Shown here: positions 15,223 through 23,893 of the stretch, one piece after another
Numbering within the stretch: the first letter of the stretch is position 1
Layout of the letters: each line of letters starts with the position of its first letter
From: Deltaproteobacteria bacterium
GTDB lineage: Bacteria; Desulfobacterota; Syntrophia; Syntrophales; UBA2210
NCBI GenBank assembly: GCA_019314085.1
Contig: JAFCZZ010000002.1
Span: forward strand, 1-55,806
Direction of reading: 5' to 3'
DNA: 55,806 bases
The notes under the pieces: model-generated
Databases searched by the model: none
Told to the model about the DNA's origin: nothing
What the model saw: the letters and a program-made list of their open reading frames with translations, nothing else
Position numbers and translations under genes: made by a program

Positions 15223-15225
15223 TAC
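15216..15225 (+). promoter_or_regulatory. TATA box for the regulator at 15247
   Basis: CTTTTAATAC lies 22-31 bases before GTG 15247, predicting a leaderless transcript. The following TTTCTAAGAT repeats the sequence beside the promoter of the gene at 14658, consistent with control by the encoded ribbon-helix-helix protein. Confidence 0.6.
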
Positions 15226-15246
15226 TTCGATTTCTAAGATTCCTTA

Positions 15247-15528
15247 GTGAAGAATATCAATGTGAGTCTGGACGATGAGCTGTACAGACAGCTCAAGCTG
15301 ACCATGCTCGAGGCGGGCGCCGAGAGCTGGCAAGACTTCTTCAGGAAGATAGTAAGCGGCGAGGCCGACGTCTACTTCGAACTTGTAAAGGTAGACGGAG
15401 AGGACCCCTCTCTCCACGTCGTCGAGTTCAAGCTTGGTGACTACTTGTACAGGTATGAACACGGCACGATAACCCTTCTACGATCGCCTAGGAAGAGGCT
15501 CGCCGTGGGAAGGAGGTATGGAGTCTGA
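15247..15528 (+). CDS. Ribbon-helix-helix regulator, CopG-like
   Basis: The 93-residue product opens with the typical strand and helices (NVSLDDELYRQLKLTMLEAG, then SWQDFFRKIVSGE) and continues into a beta-rich C-terminal part of about 45 residues that may bind a ligand or partner. It sits exactly between the first virion-gene block and the sugar cassette and has its own promoter. It may control either block; the TTTCTAAGAT sequence near two promoters is a possible site. Confidence 0.65.
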   Translation: MKNINVSLDDELYRQLKLTMLEAGAESWQDFFRKIVSGEADVYFELVKVDGEDPSLHVVEFKLGDYLYRYEHGTITLLRSPRKRLAVGRRYGV

Positions 15529-15545
15529 AGCGCCTTGTAGCAGAT

Positions 15546-16586
15546 ATGCCTGACGTGACTTTTAGGAAGCTATTGAAACTGAAGAAGCAGCAGGGCTACG
15601 AGGGCAAGCCGTGGAGCGACTGGTTCCGGTACCTGACGAGGACAGTCTCGCTGAACGAGCGGTTCGACGACGCTGTGGGAAGAAACACGCGTAGCGGGCT
15701 GGCACCCCTCTGGATGGAGAACTTCATAATGAACCTGCCCGAGATTGTTGACCTAGAGACCTATCCAAGGGACAAGGACAAGCACAGTATTGGCAGGCTT
15801 CCCAAGCATAAGGGCAGGCCCGCCCTGATCGTCGCGGCGGGGCCGAGTGTAGAGGAAAAGCACCACCTAGAATTGCTGGCTGAGAGGGGCTTCAAAGGAG
15901 TCATCTTTGCATGTGACAGGATGCTGATACCGCTCTTGAAAAACGGCGTCGTGCCGAACTACGTTGTAAGTGTGGATGGGAACAGGGAGAAGATTGTAAG
16001 GTGGTTCGACGATCCTATTGTTGACAGGTATGCAAAGAGGGTCACAGGACTCTTTGTAAGCACCGCGGCTCCCAATGCGGTTAGGCGCTTCAAACAGGCG
16101 GGCGGAAGGATCTACTGGTTCCACGGCATGCTTGATCCTTTCTACGAGTTGGACAGCGTCACCTCGTTTATGAACTATATGACTGGATCCACCGCCGTCT
16201 CCTGTGGAGGCAACGTTGGGACAAGCTGCTGGACGCTTGCCTACTATCTGAAGTGCAGCCCCATCATCTTCATAGGGCTGGATCTGGGCTATACCAAGGA
16301 GACGCCTATAGAGGAGACCGCCTACTACGAGCTTTTGAAAAGCTCTGGGGCTCCGCTTGAAAACATCCAGCAGTTCTACGAGGAGGGTGTAAACCCCGAG
16401 TTTGGATGCGAATACTACACAGACGCCGTGTTCAAGAACTATAGGGACTCTCTTCTAGAAATGGTCGAGGCGGCTGGTGTAGAGACGATAAACGCTACAG
16501 AGGGGGGATGCGTCTTCGGGCCTGGGATAAGGTGCATGAGGTTTGAAGAGGTGCTGGAGAGGTATGGCGCGGATAATGCTGGTTAA
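15546..16586 (+). CDS. DUF115 / Maf-like nonulosonate glycosyltransferase candidate (1)
   Basis: The 346-residue protein has the DUF115 hallmarks: AAGPSV (98-102 region), FACDRMLIPLLKNGVVPNYV, VSVDGN, and the CGGNVG (about 220-225) to FIGLDLGYT segment. The last matches the GGSV...IIxIGQDLAY block of Maf flagellin glycosyltransferases. Maf proteins transfer pseudaminic or legionaminic acid to Ser/Thr. The other branch of the family is archaeal MptE, a pterin diphosphokinase. A complete nonulosonate pathway downstream and a second paralogue two genes on favour the glycosyltransferase reading. Acceptors are likely virion or surface proteins. Confidence 0.75.
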   Translation: MPDVTFRKLLKLKKQQGYEGKPWSDWFRYLTRTVSLNERFDDAVGRNTRSGLAPLWMENFIMNLPEIVDLETYPRDKDKHSIGRLPKHKGRPALIVAAGPSVEEKHHLELLAERGFKGVIFACDRMLIPLLKNGVVPNYVVSVDGNREKIVRWFDDPIVDRYAKRVTGLFVSTAAPNAVRRFKQAGGRIYWFHGMLDPFYELDSVTSFMNYMTGSTAVSCGGNVGTSCWTLAYYLKCSPIIFIGLDLGYTKETPIEETAYYELLKSSGAPLENIQQFYEEGVNPEFGCEYYTDAVFKNYRDSLLEMVEAAGVETINATEGGCVFGPGIRCMRFEEVLERYGADNAG

Positions 16587-18150
16587 CAGTCCGATAAGGA
16601 CAAGTGAGCCACCCAAACACATCCCCTATGGGCTTGCAATCCTAGCTGCTTTGGCCGACTCCACGGGACACGAGGTCGGCATACTGGATGTCAACGCCTT
16701 CAGGTTGAACCGCGAGCTGATACGCAGGGATCTAAAAGCCGAGGCAGCGGACAAGCCGTTAGATCTCATCGGCGTCTCGGGCCTGGTTACAACCTATGGG
16801 TTTCAAAAAGAGATTATCCCTTGGCTGCGGAGAGACCACCCGGGTGCAGTAATCGTGGCGGGGGGAGGATGCGCCTCCTCGATACCCGGCGAGATGCTGG
16901 AATGGATACCCGAGCTTGACATGGTTTGCATAGGCGAGGGCGAGAAAACCTTCATGGAGATCCTTGACCACTTGGAGGACCGGGACTTCAGCAAGGTGAA
17001 AGGCATATGGTACAGGGAGGACCTAGAGGATTGGCCAAGGCCGTCGAAGAAACATGCCCGGAAGGTTGAAAAAAAGGCTAAGGAGATGGTGGCGGCTAGG
17101 AGGCGGGGCGAGGTAGGCGTGGTGAAGAACCCGATACGGCCCCTTATGAGCGAAGAGGAACTCGACCAGCTTCCCTACCCTGCATGGGAGCTATTGCCCA
17201 TGGAGGAGGTGTACTTCAAGAACAGTCCACTCGCGCTGAGTGCAGAGGCCCTAGCCGCGAAGAGGAGGATCGACCTAATCTCGGAGAGGGGATGTCCATA
17301 TAGCTGCACCTTCTGCTTCCACAACTACATGGGGGGCGACAGGCTGCCAGATGGGTCGAGGCTGAAGCCCCTTGTAAGGTATCAGAGCGCCCGCTACGCC
17401 GTCGGGCTAATTAAGTATGCAAGGATCAAGATGGGGATAGACTTCGTCAGCATACTTGATGAGAACTTCTTGGCGAACAGGAAGAGGGCGCTGGAGTTCT
17501 GCGACCTTATGGAGGAGGAGGAGCTTGTAGGCGTGGTGAAGTGGGGATGCTTAGGGGGGCCGCAGACAGTAGATCCAGAGCTTCTGGCAAGGCTGAGAGA
17601 GGCAGGGTGCACCTACATAAGCTTCGGCTTCGAGTCGGCAGATCCGAGGAGGCTCAAAGAGATCAAGAAGCCTCACACCGTGGAGCAGATGTCAAACGCC
17701 CTCAGATGGACCATCAAATCTGGGATAAACCCCATAACAACCTTCATGGTTGGTTACCCAGAGGAGGACCTCGTCTCGATATACGAGACAGCGAGGTTCT
17801 GGGTTAAAAACGGGATAGAGTGCGTCCCCTTCTTCATAACGCCTTACCCTGGCACCGAATTGTTCAAGAAGCATAGAGAGGCGATTCTTCGGCAGCACGG
17901 CGGCGATATGGAGAGATTTGTACTGGCCCTTGGAGACGCGACCAAGCTGGTGGCAAACCTCACCAGGTTCAGCGACCCGGAGATCCTCGGGTTGAGAGAC
18001 TTGATGGTTAGTCACGACTTGGAGAGAATCCGAAGGTTCGCCGCGAAGCGAGGCGTAGAGCTTGAAGAGGAATCGCTGCGCCTTGAGAGCATGGTCTCGA
18101 CATCCTCCGCCGAGGGCTCTATGGGAGAGATAGGAGAGATGGAGACGTGA
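16564..18150 (+). CDS. B12-binding radical SAM enzyme
   Basis: The start is taken as ATG 16564, overlapping the previous gene; ATG 16576 is possible. Residues 1-140 form a cobalamin-binding Rossmann-like domain (IPYGLAILAAL, GVSGLVTTYGF, VAGGGCASSIPGEML, IGEGEKTF). The radical SAM domain follows with C244-x3-C248-x2-C251 in GCPYSCTFC and later GFESADPRRL and PITTFMVGYPEED. This class often methylates unactivated carbons or rearranges sugars and antibiotics. Placed between two DUF115 proteins, it may modify the nonulosonate or the glycosylated protein. The exact reaction is unknown. Confidence 0.85.
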   Translation: MARIMLVNSPIRTSEPPKHIPYGLAILAALADSTGHEVGILDVNAFRLNRELIRRDLKAEAADKPLDLIGVSGLVTTYGFQKEIIPWLRRDHPGAVIVAGGGCASSIPGEMLEWIPELDMVCIGEGEKTFMEILDHLEDRDFSKVKGIWYREDLEDWPRPSKKHARKVEKKAKEMVAARRRGEVGVVKNPIRPLMSEEELDQLPYPAWELLPMEEVYFKNSPLALSAEALAAKRRIDLISERGCPYSCTFCFHNYMGGDRLPDGSRLKPLVRYQSARYAVGLIKYARIKMGIDFVSILDENFLANRKRALEFCDLMEEEELVGVVKWGCLGGPQTVDPELLARLREAGCTYISFGFESADPRRLKEIKKPHTVEQMSNALRWTIKSGINPITTFMVGYPEEDLVSIYETARFWVKNGIECVPFFITPYPGTELFKKHREAILRQHGGDMERFVLALGDATKLVANLTRFSDPEILGLRDLMVSHDLERIRRFAAKRGVELEEESLRLESMVSTSSAEGSMGEIGEMET

Positions 18151-19079
18151 ACAAGAGCAGTGTGGAGCTGATACGGGACTCGGCGAGGAGGATAAGCCGG
18201 TACACCTTCAGGGTGAAAGAGAGGCTCTGGATGGAGAACCTCGGGAAGAATATGCAGCAGATACGTTCAGGTAGAGATGTGAGGGAGATTCCCAAGGGAA
18301 AGGGCGCGGCAGTCGTGGTGGCCTCGGGGCCGAGCGTCAAGAAGTACAGACAGCTAGAAACCCTGAAGCAATACTTGGAAGACTTCGAAGAGGTGAAGCT
18401 CACCGTGTTCAGTTGTGACAGAGCCTTGAAGCCCTGCATCAAGATGGGCATCCAGCCCCGATATGTCTGTACAACAGACGCCGATGCTATGATAGCCCAG
18501 TTCTACAGGGGTCTAGAGCCGTCCAGCGAAACAGAGGCCATCTTCAATGCGACGGTGCACCCAGACGTCTTGGAGGCATGCCCCTACAAGCGGTACTTCT
18601 ACGTCTCGATAATCGACGACCCCTTCGAGGAGAAGAGCCTGACAAGAGCGATCCACTATATGACTGGTAAGACGATGATGGCGAGTATGGGGAACGTCGG
18701 CGCCAATACTTGGAACCTTGCCTGGTACCTGCAATACGACCCGATAATCCTCTTGGGAATAGACTTCGGGTATTCCCCTGAAACCCCTATCGAGAAGACG
18801 GCTTACTACAAAGCGTATAGGAAGATGGCTGAGAAGATCGCGGGGGACACGAAGCATAAGAAGAGGGTTCTCAAGGGCTTCTACAGATTGGTTGAGAACC
18901 CGGAGACGGGGAAAAGTGTCTTGGTCGATATGAACTTCGCCGCCTATAGAGAGATGTTCCTACCCTTTTTGAAGAAGGCGAGATGCACGACGATCAACTG
19001 TTCACCTGAATCCTCCCTCTTCGGCGAGGGGGTTGTCTGCCGCGACCTAGGAGAGGTCTTGGAGGAGTTGACGGGTTGA
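18147..19079 (+). CDS. DUF115 / Maf-like nonulosonate glycosyltransferase candidate (2)
   Basis: The 310-residue paralogue of the gene at 15546 has VASGPSVKKY, FSCDRALKPCIKMGIQPRYV, TTDADA, MGNVGANTWNLAWY and IILLGIDFGYS. The core motifs match, but the ends differ, so the two may use different acceptors or work as a pair. GTG 18147 overlaps the radical SAM stop (GTGA). MptE-type pterin chemistry is the alternative reading, but no other pterin gene is present. Confidence 0.75.
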   Translation: MNKSSVELIRDSARRISRYTFRVKERLWMENLGKNMQQIRSGRDVREIPKGKGAAVVVASGPSVKKYRQLETLKQYLEDFEEVKLTVFSCDRALKPCIKMGIQPRYVCTTDADAMIAQFYRGLEPSSETEAIFNATVHPDVLEACPYKRYFYVSIIDDPFEEKSLTRAIHYMTGKTMMASMGNVGANTWNLAWYLQYDPIILLGIDFGYSPETPIEKTAYYKAYRKMAEKIAGDTKHKKRVLKGFYRLVENPETGKSVLVDMNFAAYREMFLPFLKKARCTTINCSPESSLFGEGVVCRDLGEVLEELTG

Positions 19080-19095
19080 CGAGTTGAGGAGTTAG

Positions 19096-19998
19096 GTGTT
19101 CGAGATGCTCAGGGCTGGCGTCGTAGGACTTGGGAAGAAAGGATTTCTCTGCGATCTCGACGAGCCGGTTCGCAGTCCAGAGAGCCACGTCGGTGCCTAT
19201 GTCAAGTCTGATCACTACAACTTGGTAGCGGTCTGCGACAGAGATGAAGAGAAGATCAAACTCTTTGAAGAGAAGTATCCGAACATACCTGCGTACACTG
19301 ATCTTCAAGAGATGCTATACGAGTCTAAGATCCAGGTTCTAAGCGTGGTGACGCCTGTTGATACCCACTGCGAGATCGTGAGGCTTGCCGCGAGGTACCA
19401 TCCCATCGCCGCCATCTTCTGTGAGAAGCCGATAGCCTCCACGTTGATCGAGGCTAAGAGGATGATTCGGACCTGCAAGAACTTCGGGGTGGGTCTCGCG
19501 ATAAACCATCAGAGAAGGTGGGACTCCCGCTGGATAGAGGCGAAGAGCATGGTTGAGCATATAAAGCCTCTTAGAAGAGCTGTGGGCTACTGTAGCGGAG
19601 ACCTCTTGGAGGCGGGTATCCACATGATGGATCTCTTCAGGTGGATGGCGCCCGGGGTGCCGTACACCTACATAGACCTGAAGGGTGAGAAGCCCTACAA
19701 GCCATATCTTTTCTTCGAGGTTGAGATCTTCGGCGAGAAGGGCATGATAAGGATCAAGGAGAACGGTGACTGTATCGAGCGCTACCTATCCCGGCCGTCG
19801 CGCCGCCGCCGCTACAAAGGGCTGAATGAACTAGAAGAGTCTGGAGTGATCTTTCCGCCTCCGGGCTGCCCTATGCTAGCAGCCTTGGAAAACATAGCTG
19901 GCTTTGTCAGGGACAAGCGGCCCTTGGCATGTACAGGTGAAGACGGCTTAGAAGCACTTAGAATGGTTCTGGAGGAAGAGAGGAAGGTGAGTGTTTGA
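19096..19998 (+). CDS. Gfo/Idh/MocA-family oxidoreductase
   Basis: The 300-residue protein has an N-terminal Rossmann fold (AGVVGLGKKGF, then VAVCDRDEEKIKLFEEKY, VVTPVDTH) and the diagnostic CEKPIA strand end near residue 114, followed by INHQRRWD and a beta-rich C-terminal half. These enzymes oxidise or reduce sugar hydroxyls using NAD(P), often sugar nucleotides. In nonulosonate loci of bacteria similar genes tailor the sugar or its precursor. GTG 19096 is used; ATG 19105 is an alternative. It overlaps the aminotransferase by four bases. Confidence 0.85.
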   Translation: MFEMLRAGVVGLGKKGFLCDLDEPVRSPESHVGAYVKSDHYNLVAVCDRDEEKIKLFEEKYPNIPAYTDLQEMLYESKIQVLSVVTPVDTHCEIVRLAARYHPIAAIFCEKPIASTLIEAKRMIRTCKNFGVGLAINHQRRWDSRWIEAKSMVEHIKPLRRAVGYCSGDLLEAGIHMMDLFRWMAPGVPYTYIDLKGEKPYKPYLFFEVEIFGEKGMIRIKENGDCIERYLSRPSRRRRYKGLNELEESGVIFPPPGCPMLAALENIAGFVRDKRPLACTGEDGLEALRMVLEEERKVSV

Positions 19999-21134
19999 AG
20001 AGGATCTGTAGGGAGGAAATAGAAGCAGTCTTGAAAGTCCTCTTCCGGGAGCCGGTTTGTCTCTCAGGCTTCTACAAGAATCCGAGGGGAGGACCAAGTG
20101 TACAGGCCTTCGAAGAGAGGCTCGCAAGCTACGTGGGGGTGAAGCACGCGGTCGCGGTTTCTAATGGAACCACCGCGCTCCAAGCAGCCCTCCTTGCCGC
20201 CGGTGTGGGTCCAGGCGACGAGGTGATAACAACTCCTCTCAGCTTCTCGGCCACCGCCACCAGCATACTGATGTGTGGGGCAAAACCCGTCTTTGTGGAC
20301 GTTGACTATACCTACAACCTGAACCCCTACCTCGTCGAGGAGGCGATAACGCCGGACACGAAGCTGATTCTCCCCGTTCACCTCTTGGGGACGCCCTGCG
20401 AGATGGATCCGCTGCTCGAGATAAGCGAAGAACACGGAATACCTATCATAGAGGACAATGCACAAGCACTCGGCGCCACCTACGGGGAGAAGAAAACCGG
20501 TTCTCTGGGGCTTGCAAGCATATGCAGCTTCCAGGAGACAAAGCCGATAACCACGCTCGGCGAGGGGGGAGCTGTCTTGACGGATGACGACGAGTTCGCC
20601 GACAAGGTGAGGCTTCTGAGAAACCATGGCTCCCAGTATGCCGAGGCACCGTTTCTCTGCTACAACTGGAGGATGACCGAGGCACAGGCAGCCTTCGGCT
20701 TGGCCCAGCTTGAAAAGCTCGATGGATTCATAGAGATGCAGATAAAGAACAGCCACGAGCTTATGCGGGCGCTTCCTACGGGGGTGGAGCCGCCGCGGCC
20801 CCGGCTCGGCTGTAGATCCACCTACTATATCCTCGGCTGTCTATGCGAGCCTGACTTTCCAAGGGACAGGTTCATCGAGATCGCCACAGAAAAAGGATTG
20901 AACAGGAATCTGCCGGGGGCGACGGTGAGCAAGGGATACACGCGAACGCTGATGGATCTCCCCGTGCTCTCCGAGTATAGGAGGAGCTGCCCGAGGGCGG
21001 AGGACTACGTTACACGCTTCCTCTGGTTCGATGTCTGTAGGTGGCGGACGCCCCACGAGATGGATGAAGTAATAGCTAAGGTTGAGGATGTATGCAGCAC
21101 TCTAGGAACTCTGGGGACTTTGAAACGGTGCTAG
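19995..21134 (+). CDS. DegT/DnrJ/EryC1/StrS sugar aminotransferase (LegC-like)
   Basis: The 379-residue PLP enzyme has HAVAVSNGTTALQAALLAAG near residue 50, GDEVITTPLSFSATA, the D-N-A-Q-A-L-G-A active-site strand, and Schiff-base lysine K183 in QETKPITTLGEGG. The order and length are standard for the family. It would convert a UDP-4-keto-6-deoxy sugar (made by the dehydratase at 23000) into the 4-amino sugar. Legionaminic-acid LegC is the best pathway match; PseC-type pseudaminic chemistry is the alternative. It starts at TTG overlapping the oxidoreductase stop. Confidence 0.85.
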   Translation: MKRICREEIEAVLKVLFREPVCLSGFYKNPRGGPSVQAFEERLASYVGVKHAVAVSNGTTALQAALLAAGVGPGDEVITTPLSFSATATSILMCGAKPVFVDVDYTYNLNPYLVEEAITPDTKLILPVHLLGTPCEMDPLLEISEEHGIPIIEDNAQALGATYGEKKTGSLGLASICSFQETKPITTLGEGGAVLTDDDEFADKVRLLRNHGSQYAEAPFLCYNWRMTEAQAAFGLAQLEKLDGFIEMQIKNSHELMRALPTGVEPPRPRLGCRSTYYILGCLCEPDFPRDRFIEIATEKGLNRNLPGATVSKGYTRTLMDLPVLSEYRRSCPRAEDYVTRFLWFDVCRWRTPHEMDEVIAKVEDVCSTLGTLGTLKRC

Positions 21135-21799
21135 GAGTGATTCCCGCTCGGTCGGGTTCGCGGCGCGTCAAGGATAAGAACATCAGGCCGCTGGGCGGCA
21201 AGCCGCTTATGGCTTGGACTATCATGGCGGCGAAGGAGGCCGAGACGCTTGACGAGGTTGTTGTCTCGACGGATAGCGAGAGGTACGCCGAGCATGCAAA
21301 AAGGCTCCAAGTACCTGTTGTTATGCGCCCCGCGTCTCTACGCGGAGACATAGATACGGGTCTGGTTGTCCGCCACGCGGTACACGAGCTTGAAAGCTGC
21401 GGCAGGTTCGATGCCGTTGTCGTCCTACAACCGACAAGCCCCTTTAGGACCAGCGAGGATATAGACAGGGCTGTCAGGCTGCTGAAGCCACCCTTCGACT
21501 CGGTGGTAAGCGTGGTGGAGGTGAGTCAGCACCCGGCATGGATGTTTAGGCTTAAGAACGGCTCGCTCGAGTCCTTCTTGGGCTTCCCCTTAAGGCTGCT
21601 CTCAGGTATAATAGCACAGGACCTGCCCAAGCTGTATATGCCTAACGGTGCTATCTACGTGGCGAGGCGGGAAGTCGTCGAGGAGGGAAGAGTCTACGGT
21701 GATAATCCTGCAGCCTACCCTATGCCTAGGGAGAGATCGCTGGACATAGAAGAAGAGTTCGACTTTAAACTTGCAGAGGCGATGTTGCAGTGGCAATAG
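21092..21799 (+). CDS. CMP-nonulosonate cytidylyltransferase (NeuA/LegF-like)
   Basis: The 235-residue protein has the signature VIPARSGSRRVKDKNIRPLG, VSTDSERYAEHA, a long middle with VVLQPTSPFRT, and a C-terminal D-I-E-E-E-F-D. These fit CMP-sialate/CMP-Leg/CMP-Pse synthetases, which activate the nine-carbon sugar with CTP. ATG 21092 follows GAGGA with good spacing but overlaps upstream by 43 bases; GTG 21128 is an alternative that places the motif closer to the N-terminus, as is usual. Confidence 0.85.
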   Translation: MQHSRNSGDFETVLGVIPARSGSRRVKDKNIRPLGGKPLMAWTIMAAKEAETLDEVVVSTDSERYAEHAKRLQVPVVMRPASLRGDIDTGLVVRHAVHELESCGRFDAVVVLQPTSPFRTSEDIDRAVRLLKPPFDSVVSVVEVSQHPAWMFRLKNGSLESFLGFPLRLLSGIIAQDLPKLYMPNGAIYVARREVVEEGRVYGDNPAAYPMPRERSLDIEEEFDFKLAEAMLQWQ

Positions 21800-22239
21800 C
21801 AGGCACAGTGAGATGGACGATTGATCCCTGGAAGCCGGGCTTCAAGCCGCCCTCCAAGTGTCCTAACTGTAAGAGGGTCTGGACGCTGGTCTACACGGGG
21901 AAGAGGGACAGCCTTGGAAACCATATCTACCGGTGTAGCTACTGCAAGGTCTTTGTCGGGGCGCCGACCGACTATGCTTACTGCGACTTCTACCCCGAGG
22001 CGGAGAGGCTGGAGAAAGACGTCTTCTACAATCCCTGTGTCAAGTGTCCCCATAGAGAGATCTCGCCCACCGCGGGGGTCTGTATTCACTTCAGGAAGTA
22101 CAGGTGGTACGGCGAGTTGCCGCCGAAGGAGATCAAGCACGTCGAGTCGACCATGAGGACGATTCCAAGGAGCAGGCTGAAGCCGACCGAGCCTTACAGG
22201 GTTCCAAGGCTCAAAACTAGGAGGAGGAAGAAGGAGTGA
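21790..22239 (+). CDS. Zinc-binding protein in the sugar cassette
   Basis: The 149-residue protein carries CPNC, C-x-x-C (CSYC), an isolated C and C-x-x-C-P-H (CVKCPH), enough for two or three metal sites, plus a strongly basic C-terminus (RLKTRRRKKE). It is not a known pathway enzyme. It is overlapped on both sides by cassette genes, so it is almost certainly expressed with them. Possible roles are a regulator, an RNA-binding protein or an acceptor-recognition factor. Confidence 0.6.
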   Translation: MAIAGTVRWTIDPWKPGFKPPSKCPNCKRVWTLVYTGKRDSLGNHIYRCSYCKVFVGAPTDYAYCDFYPEAERLEKDVFYNPCVKCPHREISPTAGVCIHFRKYRWYGELPPKEIKHVESTMRTIPRSRLKPTEPYRVPRLKTRRRKKE

Positions 22240-23003
22240 TAGAAGTCGTGGCTGAGATCGGCTGCAACCATAACGGCTCGCTTGAGATTGCAGCCGAGAT
22301 GATACACGGCGCGGCTTTGGCGGGTGTCCAGGCTGTAAAGTTCCAATACTACTCGGCGCGGGAAATAGAGGAGTATGAGAAGAAGCATCCTCCAAGCCTC
22401 TACACCCCAGAGATCTTCAAATGGATCAGGAAGACCGAGTTGAGTTTGGAAGAGCTGGGACACCTGAGAGACATCTGCCGCTCGGTGGGTGTCGAGTTCC
22501 TCTGCACGCCCTTCATATCTCCCGAGAGGGTTGACGACTTGAATCCCCTTGTAGAGAGGTGGAAGATAAGGGAGAGGGATGCGAGGAGGCTGGAGGGCAA
22601 CGAGCTGTTTGAAGCCGCACTCGCTACGGGGAAGGAGGTGATGGCGAGCAGGACAAGGCTCCCCGTAGAGCATAGATGGCTTTTCCACCCGAAGATCAGG
22701 TGGCTCTACACGATTCCCCACTACCCCGCTACCTTTGCAGAGCTTGATCTAGGCAAGATGGCGAGCTTCCAGGGCTACTCGAACCACGTGCCGTCCATAA
22801 CAGCACCCCTTGCCTCAGCAGTCATCTCTAAGACGCGGGGATGGCCGAAGTGGACGATAGAGGTCCACGTCAAGCCGAAGAGACCTATCAGGGTGGTTGA
22901 TGAGGCAGTCAGCCTCACGATGGAGGACCTTGCCTGGCTTGTGCAAAGAGTGATCGAGGTAGAGGCTATGTGGCCTCGGCCCAGCGGGAGGAATCAGATG
23001 TGA
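22236..23003 (+). CDS. Nonulosonic acid synthase, NeuB/LegI-like, without SAF domain
   Basis: The 255-residue TIM-barrel protein has AEIGCNHNGS, AVKFQYY, EFLCTPF, YTIPHYPAT and GYSNHVPSITAPLA. These match NeuB/LegI/PseI, which join phosphoenolpyruvate to a six-carbon N-acyl sugar. Family members are about 330-350 residues and end in an SAF (antifreeze-like) domain that covers the active site of the partner subunit. Here the chain ends after the barrel, and the usual K-I-(G/A)-S strand reads WKIRERD. It may be a minimal enzyme, or one that needs another lid such as the neighbouring zinc protein. Confidence 0.75.
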   Translation: MIEVVAEIGCNHNGSLEIAAEMIHGAALAGVQAVKFQYYSAREIEEYEKKHPPSLYTPEIFKWIRKTELSLEELGHLRDICRSVGVEFLCTPFISPERVDDLNPLVERWKIRERDARRLEGNELFEAALATGKEVMASRTRLPVEHRWLFHPKIRWLYTIPHYPATFAELDLGKMASFQGYSNHVPSITAPLASAVISKTRGWPKWTIEVHVKPKRPIRVVDEAVSLTMEDLAWLVQRVIEVEAMWPRPSGRNQM

Positions 23004-23893
23004 AGGCTGGTGGAACCTTTCTGGTGACAGGCGGGGCGGGGTCGATCGGCCTCGGCCTTGTCCAGGAGATACTGAAGCGATACGAGCCAAAGACGGTGAG
23101 GATCTTCGATAACAGCGACTATGCTCTCGCGCGGGCCGCGCGCAGGCTTTCGGACAAGAGGATCAGATGCCTGCTGGGAGACGTGGAGGACTATAGGCGC
23201 GTCGAGATGGCCCTGCGGGGCGTGGACTACGTCTTCCACCTCGCCGCGATCAAAGACATCGGTGTCACCGAGTACAACCCCATTGAGACCATCAGGGTCA
23301 ACGTGCTCGGAACGGTGAATCTGGTAGAGGCAGCTATGAAGACTAGGCCAAAGAAGCTGATCTACATCTCCTCGGACAAGGCGGTTGAGGCAACAACACT
23401 CTACGGAGCCACCAAGTTCATATCGGAGAAGCTGACGCTCTGGGGCCACCAAGTCTACTACCCATCGGTTGTGTTCAGCGTGGTGAGGCTTGGAAACGTG
23501 ATAGAGACGAGGGGAAACGTCTTCGAGGTTTGGCACGACCAGGTGAAGAGAGGAGAACCCATCACGATCACAGACCCCGAGGCGAGGCGTTTCTTCTTCA
23601 ACATGGACAAAGCGGTTGACTCGATTCTCGAGGCTTTTGAAAAGGCGAGGGGGGGCGAGATCTTCGTGCCCGATATGGAGGAGTTCAAGATAGCTGACTT
23701 GGCTCCCAAGCACAGCCCGATTCGCATAACGGGCCTTAGGCTAGGTGAGAAGCTTAGGGAGAAGCTTATGACAGATGAGGAGAGGAAAAGAGCCAGTAGA
23801 AGTGGAGTCCTATGGGTCATACAGAGCGAACAGAGCGAGCAGAGCGACGAGACCTGGAAAGAGGAGAAAGGGGAAAGGCAAAGGCAGCGATAG
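23000..23893 (+). CDS. UDP-sugar 4,6-dehydratase (PseB/LegB/CapD-like SDR)
   Basis: GTG 23000 is chosen: it overlaps the NeuB stop and has GGGAGGA at 22986-22992. The 297-residue protein has TGGAGSIG (nucleotide binding), GDVEDYRR, FHLAAIKDIG, SSDKAV, the catalytic Y135-x3-K139 in LYGATKF, and a C-terminal GLRLGEKLREKLMTDEE. The last is characteristic of the FlaA1/PseB/CapD group. It starts the pathway from UDP-GlcNAc. Whether it inverts C5 (PseB) or retains it (LegB) cannot be told from motifs; the other genes argue for LegB. Confidence 0.85.
   Translation: MKAGGTFLVTGGAGSIGLGLVQEILKRYEPKTVRIFDNSDYALARAARRLSDKRIRCLLGDVEDYRRVEMALRGVDYVFHLAAIKDIGVTEYNPIETIRVNVLGTVNLVEAAMKTRPKKLIYISSDKAVEATTLYGATKFISEKLTLWGHQVYYPSVVFSVVRLGNVIETRGNVFEVWHDQVKRGEPITITDPEARRFFFNMDKAVDSILEAFEKARGGEIFVPDMEEFKIADLAPKHSPIRITGLRLGEKLREKLMTDEERKRASRSGVLWVIQSEQSEQSDETWKEEKGERQRQR

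Noticed and set aside
15546..19079. DUF115 proteins as MptE pterin diphosphokinases
   Set aside because: This remains possible by family, but no other pterin genes are present, two paralogues lie within a nonulosonate operon, and the GGNVG...IGLDLGYT block is closer to Maf. Kept only as an alternative.
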